A model generated the notes under the pieces. That model saw only the letters and a list, made by a program, of their open reading frames with translations, made no database searches and was not told where the DNA came from. A stretch of DNA of 64,000 bases. It comes from Actinomycetota bacterium (GTDB lineage Bacteria > Actinomycetota > Actinomycetes > S36-B12). The stretch is from the NCBI GenBank assembly GCA_016717115.1, contig JADKGE010000006.1:186001-250000 (forward strand), read 5' to 3'. Of the stretch, positions 1-8,845 are shown piece by piece; the first letter of the stretch is position 1; each line of letters starts with the position of its first letter. Position numbers and translations under genes: made by a program.

Positions 1-1251
1 GAGGTGGGGTCCCGCCGAGCGCATCGTCTCGAGCACCGTGGAGGTGGGGTTGAGCGTCTCGTGCTCCTGGGCGTAGTACCCGACAACGGCACCGTGCCCA
101 TGCTCGACGTGCCCCGTGTCCGGGTCATCGACGCCGGCGAGGATGCGCAGCAGCGTGGTCTTCCCTGCGCCGTTGAGGCCGAGGATGACGACGCGCGTGC
201 CCCGGTCGATGGCAAGGTCAACGTCGGTGAACACCTCCAGCGAGCCGTACGACCTCGACAGACCGCTCGCCGTCAGCGGTACCCGACCGCAGGCCTTCGG
301 CTCCGGGAACCTCAGTGCGGCCACCTTGTCGCTGCGCCGCACCTCGTCGCTGGACGCGAGGATCTTGTCGGCTCGCTTGAACATCGACTGGGCGGCCTTC
401 GCCTTGGTGGCCTTGGCCCGCATCCGCTCTGCCTGATGACGCAACGCGTCGGCCTGCTGCTCGGCGTTGCGGCGCTCGCGGCGTCGCCGGCGCTCGTCCG
501 CCTCGCGAGCCGTGAGGTAGGCCGTCCATCCCATTGCGTACAGGTCTATCTCCTGGCGATTGGCGTCCAGGTGCCAGACCTTGTTGACGGTGTCCTCGAG
601 CAGGTCCGTCGAGTGGCTGATGACGATGAACCCACCCTCGTAGGAGGCGAGGAACTTGCGCAGCCACCGGATAGAGTCGGCGTCGAGATGGTTCGTCGGC
701 TCGTCGAGCAGGAGGATGTCGGCCCCGCTGAACAGGATCCGGGCCAGTTCGACGCGCCGGCGCTGACCGCCTGACAGGGTGCCGAGCGGCTGCGCGAGGA
801 CCCGCTCGGGGATGCCGACGCTCGCGGCGATGGCGGCGGCCTGCGACTCGACGGCGTACCCGCCGAGTGCCTCGAACTCCGCCTCGGCCCGGGCATACCG
901 GGCGATCAGGCGGTCGCGCTCGTCCGGGTCGGGCGTATCCATGGCCATGCTCGTCTCCTGCATTCGCCGGACGACTGCGTGCAGACCCCGTGCCGACAGG
1001 ATGCGATCGCGGGCGATCTCGTCCGGATCACCCGATCGCGGGTCCTGGGGCAGGTAGCCCACGGTGCCGGTGACGCTCAGCGTGCCCGACGCCGGCATCG
1101 TCTCCTGGGCGAGGATCCGGGTGAGCGTCGTCTTGCCTGCGCCATTGCGCCCGACGAGGCCGATGCGATCGCCACGAGCGATGCGCAGGTTGGCATTCTC
1201 GAGGAGGAGTGCCGATCCGGCCCGAACCTCGAGGCCGGTGGTGGAGATCAT
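1..1251 (-). CDS. ABC-F family ATP-binding protein (3' end outside window)
   Basis: This is a soluble twin-ATPase protein of the ABC-F family, whose members act on ribosomes (translation factors or antibiotic-resistance proteins) and have no membrane domain. The visible 417 codons hold a first Walker A (GRNGAGKTT, residues 34-42), a signature LSGGQRRRVELARIL, a Walker B followed by EPTNHLD, an Arg/Lys-rich interdomain linker, and the second Walker A (LNGAGKTT). The C-terminal part of the second ATPase runs past base 1. The ATG at 1251 follows a TAGACT hexamer and a GAGG motif. It lies downstream of the suf operon but is separated from it by a large palindrome, so it is probably a separate unit. 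The exact ABC-F subgroup cannot be decided. Confidence 0.9.
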   Translation of the reverse strand, partial: MISTTGLEVRAGSALLLENANLRIARGDRIGLVGRNGAGKTTLTRILAQETMPASGTLSVTGTVGYLPQDPRSGDPDEIARDRILSARGLHAVVRRMQETSMAMDTPDPDERDRLIARYARAEAEFEALGGYAVESQAAAIAASVGIPERVLAQPLGTLSGGQRRRVELARILFSGADILLLDEPTNHLDADSIRWLRKFLASYEGGFIVISHSTDLLEDTVNKVWHLDANRQEIDLYAMGWTAYLTAREADERRRRRERRNAEQQADALRHQAERMRAKATKAKAAQSMFKRADKILASSDEVRRSDKVAALRFPEPKACGRVPLTASGLSRSYGSLEVFTDVDLAIDRGTRVVILGLNGAGKTTLLRILAGVDDPDTGHVEHGHGAVVGYYAQEHETLNPTSTVLETMRSAGPHL

Positions 1252-1275
1252 GGTTACCTCAGTCTAGATCGTCCC

Positions 1276-1339
1276 CGCCGACTGCAGCGCCGCGCGTCGT
1301 AGAACGGACGTTCTACGACGCGCGGCGCTGCAGTCGGCG
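1276..1339. terminator. Perfect 31-bp inverted repeat after the suf operon
   Basis: Two 31-nt arms (1276-1306 and 1309-1339) are perfectly complementary and separated by only 2 nt. The repeat fills most of the 89-bp gap between the sufT stop codon and the ABC-F start. There is no T tract on either strand, so it resembles the U-less hairpin terminators of actinobacteria; it most probably ends the suf transcript. A protein-binding or repeat-element role is not excluded. Confidence 0.6.
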
Positions 1340-1340
1340 A

Positions 1341-1655
1341 CTAGACGTTGAAGCCGAGTGCTCGGAGCATCTCGCGGCCATCGTCGGTGATCTTGTCCGG
1401 ACCCCACGGGGGCATCCACACCCAGTTGATCCGGAAGTCGGCGACGACGTCGGTGAGCGCGGCCCTGGTCTGGTCCTCGATGACGTCGGTGAGCGGGCAG
1501 GCCGCCGACGTCAGGGTCATGTCCACGGTGGCGATGTTCGCGTCGTCCACCGTCACGCCGTAGACGAGACCGAGGTCGACGACGTTGATGCCGAGTTCGG
1601 GATCGACGACGTCCTTCATCGCCTCGAAGACGTCATCCTCTGCTGCGACCGTCAT
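1341..1655 (-). CDS. sufT: SufT-like metal-sulfur cluster assembly factor (DUF59/MIP18 family)
   Basis: The 104-residue protein is a single DUF59 (MIP18-like) domain, the family that helps maturate or deliver Fe-S clusters in the cytosol. The conserved DPELGINVVDLGLVY segment is at residues 18-32 and the single conserved cysteine (AACPLTD) is Cys53. The ATG was chosen because it overlaps the sufU stop codon as ATGA and trims a long arginine-rich upstream extension that is only a shadow frame. It is the last gene of the suf operon, the position it normally has in actinobacteria, which supports a role in Fe-S biogenesis rather than in another DUF59 pathway. Confidence 0.9.
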   Translation of the reverse strand: MTVAAEDDVFEAMKDVVDPELGINVVDLGLVYGVTVDDANIATVDMTLTSAACPLTDVIEDQTRAALTDVVADFRINWVWMPPWGPDKITDDGREMLRALGFNV

Positions 1656-2140
1656 GACCGTGCCATCCCTTCGTCGGGCCCCTGCGGAGCCGCATCCTGA
1701 CCTCCGGCGATGCCGGCCTTGGCCTGCGCGTCCTGCAGCGCCATCCAGGGCAGCAGCGCGCACTTGATCCGGGCTGGGTACTTGGCGACCCCAACGAAGG
1801 CGATCCCGTCGCCCAGAAGATCCTCGTCCGGCTCGGCCGCGCCCTTGCTGTGCATCAGGTCCACGAACCCAGCGCGCACCTCGTCGGCATGCGCGGGCGA
1901 AGTGCCCGTCAGCATCTCGGACATGACGCTCGCGCTGGCCTGCGAGATCGAGCACCCCTGGCCCTCGTAGCCGACCCGCAGGTGGCCCCCGCCATCGGGG
2001 GCGACGTGGACGGTCACCTCGTCGCCGCACGTCGGATTCACCTGATGGGACTCCCCCGCCGCCGCCTCGATGAGCTGGCGGCCCCGGGGGTGCTTGTAGT
2101 GGTCGAGGATGATGTCCTGGTAGAGCGATTCAACGTTCAT
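1652..2140 (-). CDS. sufU: SufU-type Fe-S cluster assembly sulfurtransferase
   Basis: The 162-residue protein is SufU/IscU-like. In Gram-positive bacteria SufU is a zinc-dependent sulfur acceptor that takes persulfide sulfur from SufS and passes it to the SufBCD scaffold. The three conserved cysteines are visible at Cys38 (NPTCGD), Cys63 (QGCSIS) and Cys127 (RIKCALL), together with Asp40. The ATG at 2140 was chosen because the conserved MNVESLYQDIILDHYKHP start aligns with the family; the longer upstream frame is an artefact. It starts just after sufS ends and overlaps sufT by 4 bp, so it is translated as part of the operon. Confidence 0.95.
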   Translation of the reverse strand: MNVESLYQDIILDHYKHPRGRQLIEAAAGESHQVNPTCGDEVTVHVAPDGGGHLRVGYEGQGCSISQASASVMSEMLTGTSPAHADEVRAGFVDLMHSKGAAEPDEDLLGDGIAFVGVAKYPARIKCALLPWMALQDAQAKAGIAGGQDAAPQGPDEGMARS

Positions 2141-2141
2141 C

Positions 2142-3438
2142 TCATACTCCGAAGAACGCCTGCGCCGCGAGGATTCCCTCGATGGCCGCGTCAATGTCGG
2201 ACGTGTCGTTGTACACGTAGGTGGACAGGCGGGTGGTGGCCGGCACTCCGAAGCGCCGGCACGTGGGCCAGGCACAGTGGTGGCCGACCCGCACCGCCAC
2301 GCCGCGATCGTCCAGGAACTGGCCGACGTCATGGGGGTGCAGTCCATCGACCACGAAGGACACCGCGCTACCGCGGTCCACGTCGTCGGTGGGCCCGATG
2401 ATGCGCACGCCGGGGAGCACCTGGAGCGCCGCCAGCGCGTACGACGTCAGCCCCTCCTCGTGCGCGGCCACGTTCTGCATGCCCAGGGCGTCGAGATAGG
2501 CGGCCGCTGCGGCGAGGCCGACGGCCTGGGCCACCATCGGAGTGCCGGCCTCGAAGCGCTTCGGCGCGGCAGCGTAGGTGCTGTGCTCCATGAAGACGGT
2601 CTCGATCATCGAACCGCCTGTGATGAAGGGGGGCATCGCGGCCAGTACGTCGGCGCGCCCCCACAGCACCCCGATACCCGTCGGCCCGAGCATCTTGTGC
2701 CCGCTCCAGGCAACGAGATCAGCACCGAGGCCCGGCACGTCGACGGGCATGTGCGGGACGGACTGGCAGGCGTCGACGATGCCAAGGGCCCCGACCTCAC
2801 GGGCGCGCGCCATGATGGAGCCCACGGGCGTGATCGTGCCGAGCAGGTTCGACTGATGCACGACCGACACGACGCGGGTGGTGCCGTCGATCACCCGGTC
2901 GAGCTCACCCAGATCCAGGCGGCCCTCGTCGGTGACGCCGATCCATCTCAGGGTGGCTCCCGTCTTGGCGCAGACCTCCTGCCACGGCACCAGGTTGGCG
3001 TGATGCTCCATCTGCGTGACGACGATCGAATCCCCGGGTCGCAGCACGAAACGCGGATCGATGTCCTCGCTTCCTGACGAGAAGCCCGCCTTGGCGGTGG
3101 CATTGGAGAAGGCGTACGCCGCCAGGTTGAGGCTCTCCGTAGCGTTCTTCGTGAACACGATGTCCGATGCGTGCGCGCCGACGAATCCGGCAACCGCTTC
3201 ACGCGAGTCCTCGTAGGCCTGCGTCCTCCTCGGCCAGCTGATGGGCGCCACGGTGCACGCCGGCGTTGCTGGTCTCGTAGAAGTGCCGCTCGGCGTCGAG
3301 TACTGCCAACGGCTTCTGACTCGTGGCCGCGCTGTCGAGGTAGACCAGGGGCCGGCCGCCTCGCACCGTGCGCTCCAGGATGGGGAAGTCCTTCCGGATC
3401 CTGGCGACGTCGAGTGACTCGATGGTGGGCATGGTCAC
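2142..3438 (-). CDS. sufS: Cysteine desulfurase SufS, reading frame broken by one extra base
   Basis: SufS is a PLP enzyme that removes sulfur from cysteine and hands it to SufU. The reading frame changes once near 3225: residues 1-71 are read from the GTG at 3438 and the rest in the next frame. Deleting one C of a CC pair restores a continuous 431-residue protein. In that protein the PLP lysine is Lys248 (SGHK) and the catalytic cysteine is Cys388 (GHHCAWPTC). The start overlaps the sufC stop (GTGA); an ATG two codons later is an alternative. All key residues are intact and the gene is normally essential here, so a sequencing error is more likely than a true pseudogene. Confidence 0.88.
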
Positions 3439-4196
3439 GAGGCGGGCGTCTGCACGAAGCGCTCGTACCCCTCGGACTCGAGCACCTCAGCCAACTCGGG
3501 CCCGCCACTCTCGACGATCCGGCCGTCGACGAAGACATGCACCACGTCCGGCGAGATGTACCGCAGAATCCGCGTGTAGTGCGTGATCAGCAGCGTCCCA
3601 GCGTCCGACGACTCGCGGAACGCGTTGACGCCCTCCGAGACGATGCGGAGCGCATCGACGTCGAGCCCGGAGTCGGTCTCGTCGAGGATCGCGATCTTCG
3701 GCTTCAGCAGGGACAGCTGCAGGATCTCGTGTCGCTTCTTCTCGCCGCCGGAGAAGCCCTCGTTCACGTTGCGCTCGGCGAAGGCCGGATCCATCTGGAG
3801 GGCGAGCATGGCCTCCTTCATCTCCTTGATCCACAGGCGCAGCTTCGGCGCCTCACCGCGAACCGCCGTGGCCGACGTGCGCAGGAAATTGGAGACGGAG
3901 ACTCCCGGCACTTCGACGGGATACTGCATCGCGAGGAAGAGCCCCGCCCGGGCGCGCTCATCGACGGACATGGCGAGGACGTCCTCACCGTCGAGTTCGA
4001 TCGATCCCGAGGTGACGGTGTACTTGGGGTGACCTGCGATGACGTAGGCCAGCGTCGACTTCCCGGAACCGTTCGGGCCCATGACGGCGTGGGTCTTGCC
4101 GGACTCGACGGTCAGACTCACGCCGCGAAGGATCTCGCGAGGGCCGCTCTCGGTGGTGACCGATGCGTGGAGGTCGGTGATGACAAGCGCGCTCAT
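3435..4196 (-). CDS. sufC: Fe-S cluster assembly ATPase SufC
   Basis: SufC is the ABC-type ATPase of the cytosolic SufBCD scaffold; ATP binding drives the shape change that allows Fe-S cluster assembly on SufB-SufD. The 253-residue protein has Walker A GPNGSGKST at residues 40-48, the family-typical signature FSGGEKKRHEIL, and Walker B IAILDETDSGLD. The length is typical. It lies between the Rieske-type ferredoxin gene and sufS, with a 4-bp overlap with sufS. A 29-bp gap to the upstream gene leaves room for its own ribosome-binding site. Confidence 0.97.
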   Translation of the reverse strand: MSALVITDLHASVTTESGPREILRGVSLTVESGKTHAVMGPNGSGKSTLAYVIAGHPKYTVTSGSIELDGEDVLAMSVDERARAGLFLAMQYPVEVPGVSVSNFLRTSATAVRGEAPKLRLWIKEMKEAMLALQMDPAFAERNVNEGFSGGEKKRHEILQLSLLKPKIAILDETDSGLDVDALRIVSEGVNAFRESSDAGTLLITHYTRILRYISPDVVHVFVDGRIVESGGPELAEVLESEGYERFVQTPAS

Positions 4197-4225
4197 GATT
4201 CCTCTGTTCCGTGTGGTGACTGGAG

Positions 4226-4582
4226 CTACTGGCCTGGCGCGGCCACGATGGCCGGGATGGGAGACGGGTCGACTTCGATGAGGGCGTCGTCGCCGTCACC
4301 GAGGACGCGCACGCTGTAGATGGGCACCGGCTCGATCGCCGGCAGGCTCAGCGGGGTGCCCGTGCGGAGGTCGAACGCCGAGCCGTGGAGCCAGCATTCG
4401 ATGGCGCAGCCGTCGACTTCGCCCTCGGCCAGCGACACGTCGGCATGCGAGCAGCGGTCGTTGATCGCGAAGACTCCGTCGCCGGCACGGACGATGGCCA
4501 TCGCGGTGCCGTCGACGATGTACCGCTTGGCGGAGTTGGGGGCGATGTCGCCCACGCGGCAGACGGGCAGGAACCCGGTCAC
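4226..4582 (-). CDS. Rieske-type [2Fe-2S] ferredoxin of the suf operon
   Basis: The 118-residue cytosolic protein has the Rieske ligands as CSHADVSLAEG (Cys-X-His) and CWLHGSAF (Cys-X2-His), so it should hold a [2Fe-2S] cluster. It looks like the ferredoxin components of aromatic dioxygenases, but its fixed place between sufD and sufC in actinobacterial suf operons suggests an electron-transfer role in Fe-S assembly; that role is inferred from position. The GTG at 4582 overlaps the sufD stop codon. The extra base in sufD throws the 5' sufD frame into this frame, which gives a false 501-residue fusion that should be ignored. Confidence 0.9.
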   Translation of the reverse strand: MTGFLPVCRVGDIAPNSAKRYIVDGTAMAIVRAGDGVFAINDRCSHADVSLAEGEVDGCAIECWLHGSAFDLRTGTPLSLPAIEPVPIYSVRVLGDGDDALIEVDPSPIPAIVAAPGQ

Positions 4583-5731
4583 TCCGTCGTCCCGATCTCG
4601 TCGTCGGCGAGGACGTCGCCGAGACCCTCCATCCCGAGCCGATTCGCGATGCGATCGAGCACGAGTTGACGCCAGGCGCGCGACGGGATGCGGGCCAGGA
4701 CATCGACGAAGAATCCTCGCACCACCAGCTGCCGCGCCACCTGCTCGGTGATGCCGCGGGACTGGAGGTAGAACAGCTGCTCGTCGTCGAACCGGCCCGG
4801 TGGCGCTCGCGTGCCCAGCGCTGGCGACATCGCCCGTCTCGAGCTCGAGGTTTGGCACCGAGTCGGCTCTGGGCCCGTCGTCGAGAAGCAGGTTGCGATT
4901 CATCTCGTAGGTGTCGGTGCCGGTGGCCTCGCGACGAACGAGGACGTCGCCGATCCAGACCGTGTGGGCGCCGGCGCCCGATAGCGCGCCCTTGAAGACG
5001 ACGTTGCTCGCGCAGTGCGGCTGCGCATGGTCGACGAAGATCCGGTGCTCGAGGTACTGAGGACCGTCGGCGAGGAACGCCCCGAGCAGCTCGGCGCTGC
5101 CGCCGGGACCTTGGTAGGAGACGGACGGAAGGATCCGCACCACCCTGCCACCGAGGGTGACCACGGACCCGACGAAGTGCGCATCCCGCCCGACATCGGT
5201 GTGCCATTGCCACAGGTGCACGCGCTCCGCCGGCCCATCGATGATCGACAGCATGGTGAGGTCGGCGCCATCGCCAACGTGGGTGACGATGGATCCGCTC
5301 ACGTCGACGCCTGCATCGTGCACGATGACGACGGTGGCGCGCGAGTGCCGACCGACCCGCACATCGAGATGTGCGTAGTTGGTCGATGCGCTCCCAGCGA
5401 GGGTGACCACGATGGGCTCGTCGACGACCTCGTCGTCAGCCACCCGCACCGTGACGACGGAGCGGACTCCGGCGCGCGCGACGGCGGAGGTCCGGTCGGT
5501 CGGCAGCCAGGCAGTCGGCTCTGCGTCCGCCGCATCGACCATGGCCACATGCGCGGTGGCCTGTGCGACCATGCTGCCCGCCGCGTCATCCGGGTGCATG
5601 AACATGCCCAACTCGGCCACGGGCGCGAACCGCCACTCCTCCTCACGACCCGAAGGGACCACGAAGTCCTCGATGTTCGCCGACGCCACTCGCGGGGAGT
5701 GATCGGTCGGCGGAGCTTCCAGAACGGTCAC
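4579..5731 (-). CDS. sufD: Fe-S cluster assembly protein SufD, reading frame broken by one extra base
   Basis: SufD pairs with SufB and SufC in the scaffold complex and is needed for iron entry. The N-terminal part is read from a GTG at 5731 (overlapping the sufB stop). Near 4795 the frame shifts, and the conserved C-terminal segment (FDDEQLFYLQSRGI and onward) continues in another frame to the stop at 4579. Removing one G of a GG pair gives a continuous protein of 383 residues, the normal length. The beta-helix region and the C-terminal helical region are both well preserved, so the break is probably a sequencing error. Confidence 0.88.
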
Positions 5732-7149
5732 CCGACAGCACCTTCCATCTGCAGTTCGATGAGCCGATTGAGTTCGATCGCGTACTCCATCGGCAGTTCA
5801 CGGGCGATGGGCTCGATGAAGCCGCGCACGATCATGGCCATCGCCTCCTCCTCCGTGAGGCCGCGCGACATCAGGTAGAACAGCTGCTCCTCGCTGATCT
5901 TCGACACTGTCGCCTCGTGCCCCATCGACACGTCGTCCTCGCGCACGTCGACGTAGGGATAGGTGTCCGATCGCGAGATGTCGTCGACGAGTAGTGCGTC
6001 ACAGCGCACCGTGCTACGGGCGTTGTGCGAACCCTCGAGGATCTGCACGAGGCCCCGGTACGAGGTGCGCCCGCCACCGCGGGCAACCGACTTGGAGATG
6101 ATGTTCGACGACGTGTTCGGCGCCGCGTGCACCATCTTCGCGCCAGCGTCCTGGTGCTGACCTTCGCCCGCGAAGGCGATCGACAGCGTCTCCCCCTTGG
6201 CGTGCTCTCCTGTGAGCCAGACGGCCGGGTACTTCATGGTCACCTTCGAGCCGAGGTTGCCGTCGACCCATTCCATGGTCGCGCCCTCCTGTGCCACCGC
6301 GCGCTTGGTGACCAGGTTGTAGACGTTGTTCGACCAGTTCTGGATCGTGGTGTAGCGGCAGCGGCCGCCCTTCTTGACGATGATCTCGACGACGGCCGAG
6401 TGCAGCGAGTCGCTGGAGTAGATCGGCGCCGTGCAGCCCTCGACGTAGTGCACGTAGGCGCCCTCGTCGACGATGATGAGCGTGCGCTCGAACTGGCCCA
6501 TGTTCTCCGTGTTGATGCGGAAGTAGGCCTGTAGGGGGATGTCGACCTTGACGCCCTTGGGCACGTAGATGAACGACCCGCCGGACCAGACCGCCGTGTT
6601 GAGCGCGGCGAACTTGTTGTCTCCCGGAGGGATGATCGACCCGAAGTGCTCCTTGAACACGTCCTCGTGCTCGCGCAGACCCGTGTCGGTGTCGAGGAAC
6701 AGGACGCCCTGCTGCTCGAGGTCCTCACGGATCTTGTGGTAGACGACCTCGGACTCGTACTGAGCCGCGACCCCGGACACCAGGCGCTGCTTCTCGGCCT
6801 CCGGGATGCCCAGGCGGTCGTAGGTGTTGCGGATGTCGTCGGGCAGGTCGTCCCACGAGGCGGCCTGCTTCTCGGTGGACCGCACGAAGTACTTGATGTT
6901 GTCGAAGTCGATGCCCGACAGGTCCGATCCCCAGGTCGGCATGGGCTTCTTCTCGAACAGCCGAAGGCCCTTCAGCCGCATCTGCAGCATCCACTCGGGC
7001 TCGTCCTTCAGCGCGGAGATGTTGCGCACGACATCCTCGTTGAGGCCGCGTCGCGCGGTGGCGCCGGCGTCGTTCGAGTCGTGCCAGCCGTACTCGTACG
7101 TGCCGATGTCCTCGATCGACGCGGCGGTTTCCTGCGCAGCAGTACTCAT
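5728..7149 (-). CDS. sufB: Fe-S cluster assembly scaffold protein SufB
   Basis: SufB is the main scaffold of the SUF system, on which nascent Fe-S clusters are built. The 473-residue protein has the family's conserved N-terminal helix region (EPEWMLQMRLKGL), the central beta-helix with YVHYVEGCTAP, and the C-terminal segment EEQLFYLMSRGLTEEEA shared with SufD. No intein is present, unlike the mycobacterial homologue. The ATG at 7149 overlaps the sufR stop as ATGA; a longer upstream frame is spurious. It is the first structural gene after the regulator, so sufR and the assembly genes are probably co-transcribed. Confidence 0.97.
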   Translation of the reverse strand: MSTAAQETAASIEDIGTYEYGWHDSNDAGATARRGLNEDVVRNISALKDEPEWMLQMRLKGLRLFEKKPMPTWGSDLSGIDFDNIKYFVRSTEKQAASWDDLPDDIRNTYDRLGIPEAEKQRLVSGVAAQYESEVVYHKIREDLEQQGVLFLDTDTGLREHEDVFKEHFGSIIPPGDNKFAALNTAVWSGGSFIYVPKGVKVDIPLQAYFRINTENMGQFERTLIIVDEGAYVHYVEGCTAPIYSSDSLHSAVVEIIVKKGGRCRYTTIQNWSNNVYNLVTKRAVAQEGATMEWVDGNLGSKVTMKYPAVWLTGEHAKGETLSIAFAGEGQHQDAGAKMVHAAPNTSSNIISKSVARGGGRTSYRGLVQILEGSHNARSTVRCDALLVDDISRSDTYPYVDVREDDVSMGHEATVSKISEEQLFYLMSRGLTEEEAMAMIVRGFIEPIARELPMEYAIELNRLIELQMEGAVG

Positions 7150-7829
7150 GCGGACACCTTTCCGAGGGCGCCATGGGACATGGCGTGGGGACGTGCATCG
7201 ATGGGAATGACCGACGTGCAGACCTCGTCGCCATGGGCGAGCGTGGCCAGCCGGGTGACGTGGCGGCCGAGGACGCGGCCCAGCGCCGCGGTCTCGGCCT
7301 CGCACAGGATGGGGAACTCCCGGGCAGCGTCGATCACCGGGCAGTGGTGCTGGCACAGCTGGACGGCGACCTGACCGAGCGGCTTGACCTCGGCCGCGTA
7401 GCCCGCCCGACTCAGGGCATCGGCTACGTCCTGAGGCGTGGCGGTGCCCACGCCGGCGTGCGCGACGGCGGCCGCGAGCTGATCGGCGCGGTCAGAGGCG
7501 AACGCCTCGACGGCCTCAGGTCCGAACTCCGCGGACATGAAGCGCAGCGCGGACAGCGCGAGGTCGTCGTACGCCTGGTCGCAGGCAGCGCGACCGGCCG
7601 CGGTAAGAGAGAAGACGCTGCCCGGTCGCCCGCGACCCCGCTTGGGGGTAGGCCCATAGGGCGCGCGCTCGTGCGCCACGACGAGTCCGGTATCCACCAG
7701 CACGTTGAGGGGCCGGCGAACGCCTGGGGTGCTCATCCCCAACGTCTCGGCCAGCTCGGCCGCCGTCGAGGGTCCCGCCTGGAGCAGGGCGCGCGCGACG
7801 CGCTCAGCCGCCTCTCCGGGGAATTTCAT
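7146..7829 (-). CDS. sufR: SufR-type Fe-S transcriptional regulator
   Basis: The 227-residue protein has an N-terminal winged helix-turn-helix (about residues 8-65, AELAETLGMSTPGVRRPLNVL), a Gly/Arg-rich wing (PTPKRGRGRPG), and a C-terminal sensor region with the cysteine cluster CQHHCPV and a further Cys in FPILCEAE. This is the SufR pattern, in which an Fe-S cluster controls repression of the suf operon so that assembly rises when clusters are scarce. It heads the operon and overlaps sufB by 4 bp, which fits autoregulation. The ATG sits directly beside an imperfect palindrome. Confidence 0.93.
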   Translation of the reverse strand: MKFPGEAAERVARALLQAGPSTAAELAETLGMSTPGVRRPLNVLVDTGLVVAHERAPYGPTPKRGRGRPGSVFSLTAAGRAACDQAYDDLALSALRFMSAEFGPEAVEAFASDRADQLAAAVAHAGVGTATPQDVADALSRAGYAAEVKPLGQVAVQLCQHHCPVIDAAREFPILCEAETAALGRVLGRHVTRLATLAHGDEVCTSVIPIDARPHAMSHGALGKVSA

Positions 7830-7912
7830 AACAGTATTGTTGCCTAATTGCCGGGAAGTGCAAATGCCGGGGTCCGCATGCCTCGGCGACGGACCGCTGA
7901 CGAGGCTGCGCC
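7830..7912. promoter_or_regulatory. Divergent control region between sufR and an ABC transporter
   Basis: This short region separates the suf operon (minus) from the transporter operon (plus). Immediately next to the sufR ATG lies an imperfect palindrome of the form AACA-GTAT-TGTT (7830-7841), followed by two TTGCC repeats 3 nt apart. These are candidates for a SufR operator or promoter elements. The proposal rests only on position and symmetry. Confidence 0.35.
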
Positions 7913-7924
7913 TATGCTCCCCCC
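7913..7924 (+). promoter_or_regulatory. TATGCT -10 box, leaderless start of the ABC transporter operon
   Basis: TATGCT (7913-7918) fits the actinobacterial -10 consensus TANNNT and ends exactly 6 nt before the GTG at 7925, so transcription would begin at or next to the start codon. No Shine-Dalgarno sequence precedes that GTG. Confidence 0.5.
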
Positions 7925-8845
7925 GTGCCCGACCCCGCTGTTGTCGTCCACGACCTGGTCGTGCGCTACGGAGCCAAGACGGCCGTTGCCGGGCTCGGAT
8001 TCGAGGCGCCCCGTGGGGCGGTGACGGCGCTCGTCGGCCCCAACGGAGCCGGCAAGACGTCGACCATCGAGGCCTGCGTCGGCCTGCATCCCGCCGCCTC
8101 CGGCACCATCCGCCTCCTGGGCCATGGCGTTCCCCTCGATCGGTCGGTAGCCGCCGCCGTGCATGGCCGCGTCGGGGTCATGCTCCAGGACGGGGGGCTG
8201 TACAGCACCGCTCGCCCGCTCGAACTCGTCACCTACATCGCGTCGCTCTACCCGGACTCCGACGACCCTGCCCGGCTGCTCAGCGCTCTCGGCCTCGATC
8301 CCGCGGTGCGCACTCCCATCCGGCGGCTCTCGGGCGGCGAGCAGCAACGGGTGAAGTGCGCCGCAGCGCTCGTCGGGCGACCGGACCTCGTCTTCCTCGA
8401 CGAGCCGACGGCCGGGCTCGACGCGGTGGCTCGGCGCACGGTCCACGGCCTCGTCCGCGAGCTCGTCGACCGCGGCACGAGCGTCGTGCTCACCACCCAC
8501 CTCATGGACGACGTCGAGCGACTCGCCGACCGGGTCGTCGTCGTCGCCGGTGGACGCGACGTCCGGAGCGGCACCGTGGCCGACCTCGTCGGTGACGAGG
8601 AGAGCATCACCTTCCGTGGCCCCATGCACGTGGACCTCACCGGCCTGGCGGCCGCTCTGCCTGAGGGGTGTGCCCTCTCCGAGGACCACCCTGGCTTCTA
8701 CCGGGTGACCGGAACGGCGGACCCCATGGCGCTGTCCGCCATCGCTTCGTGGTGCGCCCAGCACGGCGCTCGCACGAGTGACCTGTCCGTGGGCCGCCGA
8801 TCGCTCGAGGACGTCGTCGTCGAGCTGACGGAGGGAGTCGAGTGA
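7925..8845 (+). CDS. ABC transporter ATP-binding protein (ABC-2/exporter type)
   Basis: The 306-residue ATPase has Walker A GPNGAGKTS near residues 38-46, signature LSGGEQQRVKCAAAL, Walker B LVFLDEPTAGLD and a switch His in LTTHLMDDVERL. The C-terminal ~90 residues form the divergent tail usual in drug- or lipid-exporting ABC-2 ATPases. It overlaps the following permease gene by 4 bp and the two should form one exporter. The same pair sits between sufR and the cta genes in other actinobacteria, where it is often labelled an antibiotic exporter; the substrate is unknown. The GTG start has no ribosome-binding site but a well-placed -10 box. Confidence 0.9.
   Translation: MPDPAVVVHDLVVRYGAKTAVAGLGFEAPRGAVTALVGPNGAGKTSTIEACVGLHPAASGTIRLLGHGVPLDRSVAAAVHGRVGVMLQDGGLYSTARPLELVTYIASLYPDSDDPARLLSALGLDPAVRTPIRRLSGGEQQRVKCAAALVGRPDLVFLDEPTAGLDAVARRTVHGLVRELVDRGTSVVLTTHLMDDVERLADRVVVVAGGRDVRSGTVADLVGDEESITFRGPMHVDLTGLAAALPEGCALSEDHPGFYRVTGTADPMALSAIASWCAQHGARTSDLSVGRRSLEDVVVELTEGVE

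Noticed and set aside
2142..3438. Programmed ribosomal frameshifting in sufS
   Set aside because: No slippery heptamer lies at the break, and three other genes have the same single-base duplication, so an error is simpler.
4226..5731. A 501-residue SufD-ferredoxin fusion
   Set aside because: The fusion exists only because of one extra base near 4795; the middle section is arginine-rich nonsense and the real sufD C-terminus is in another frame.
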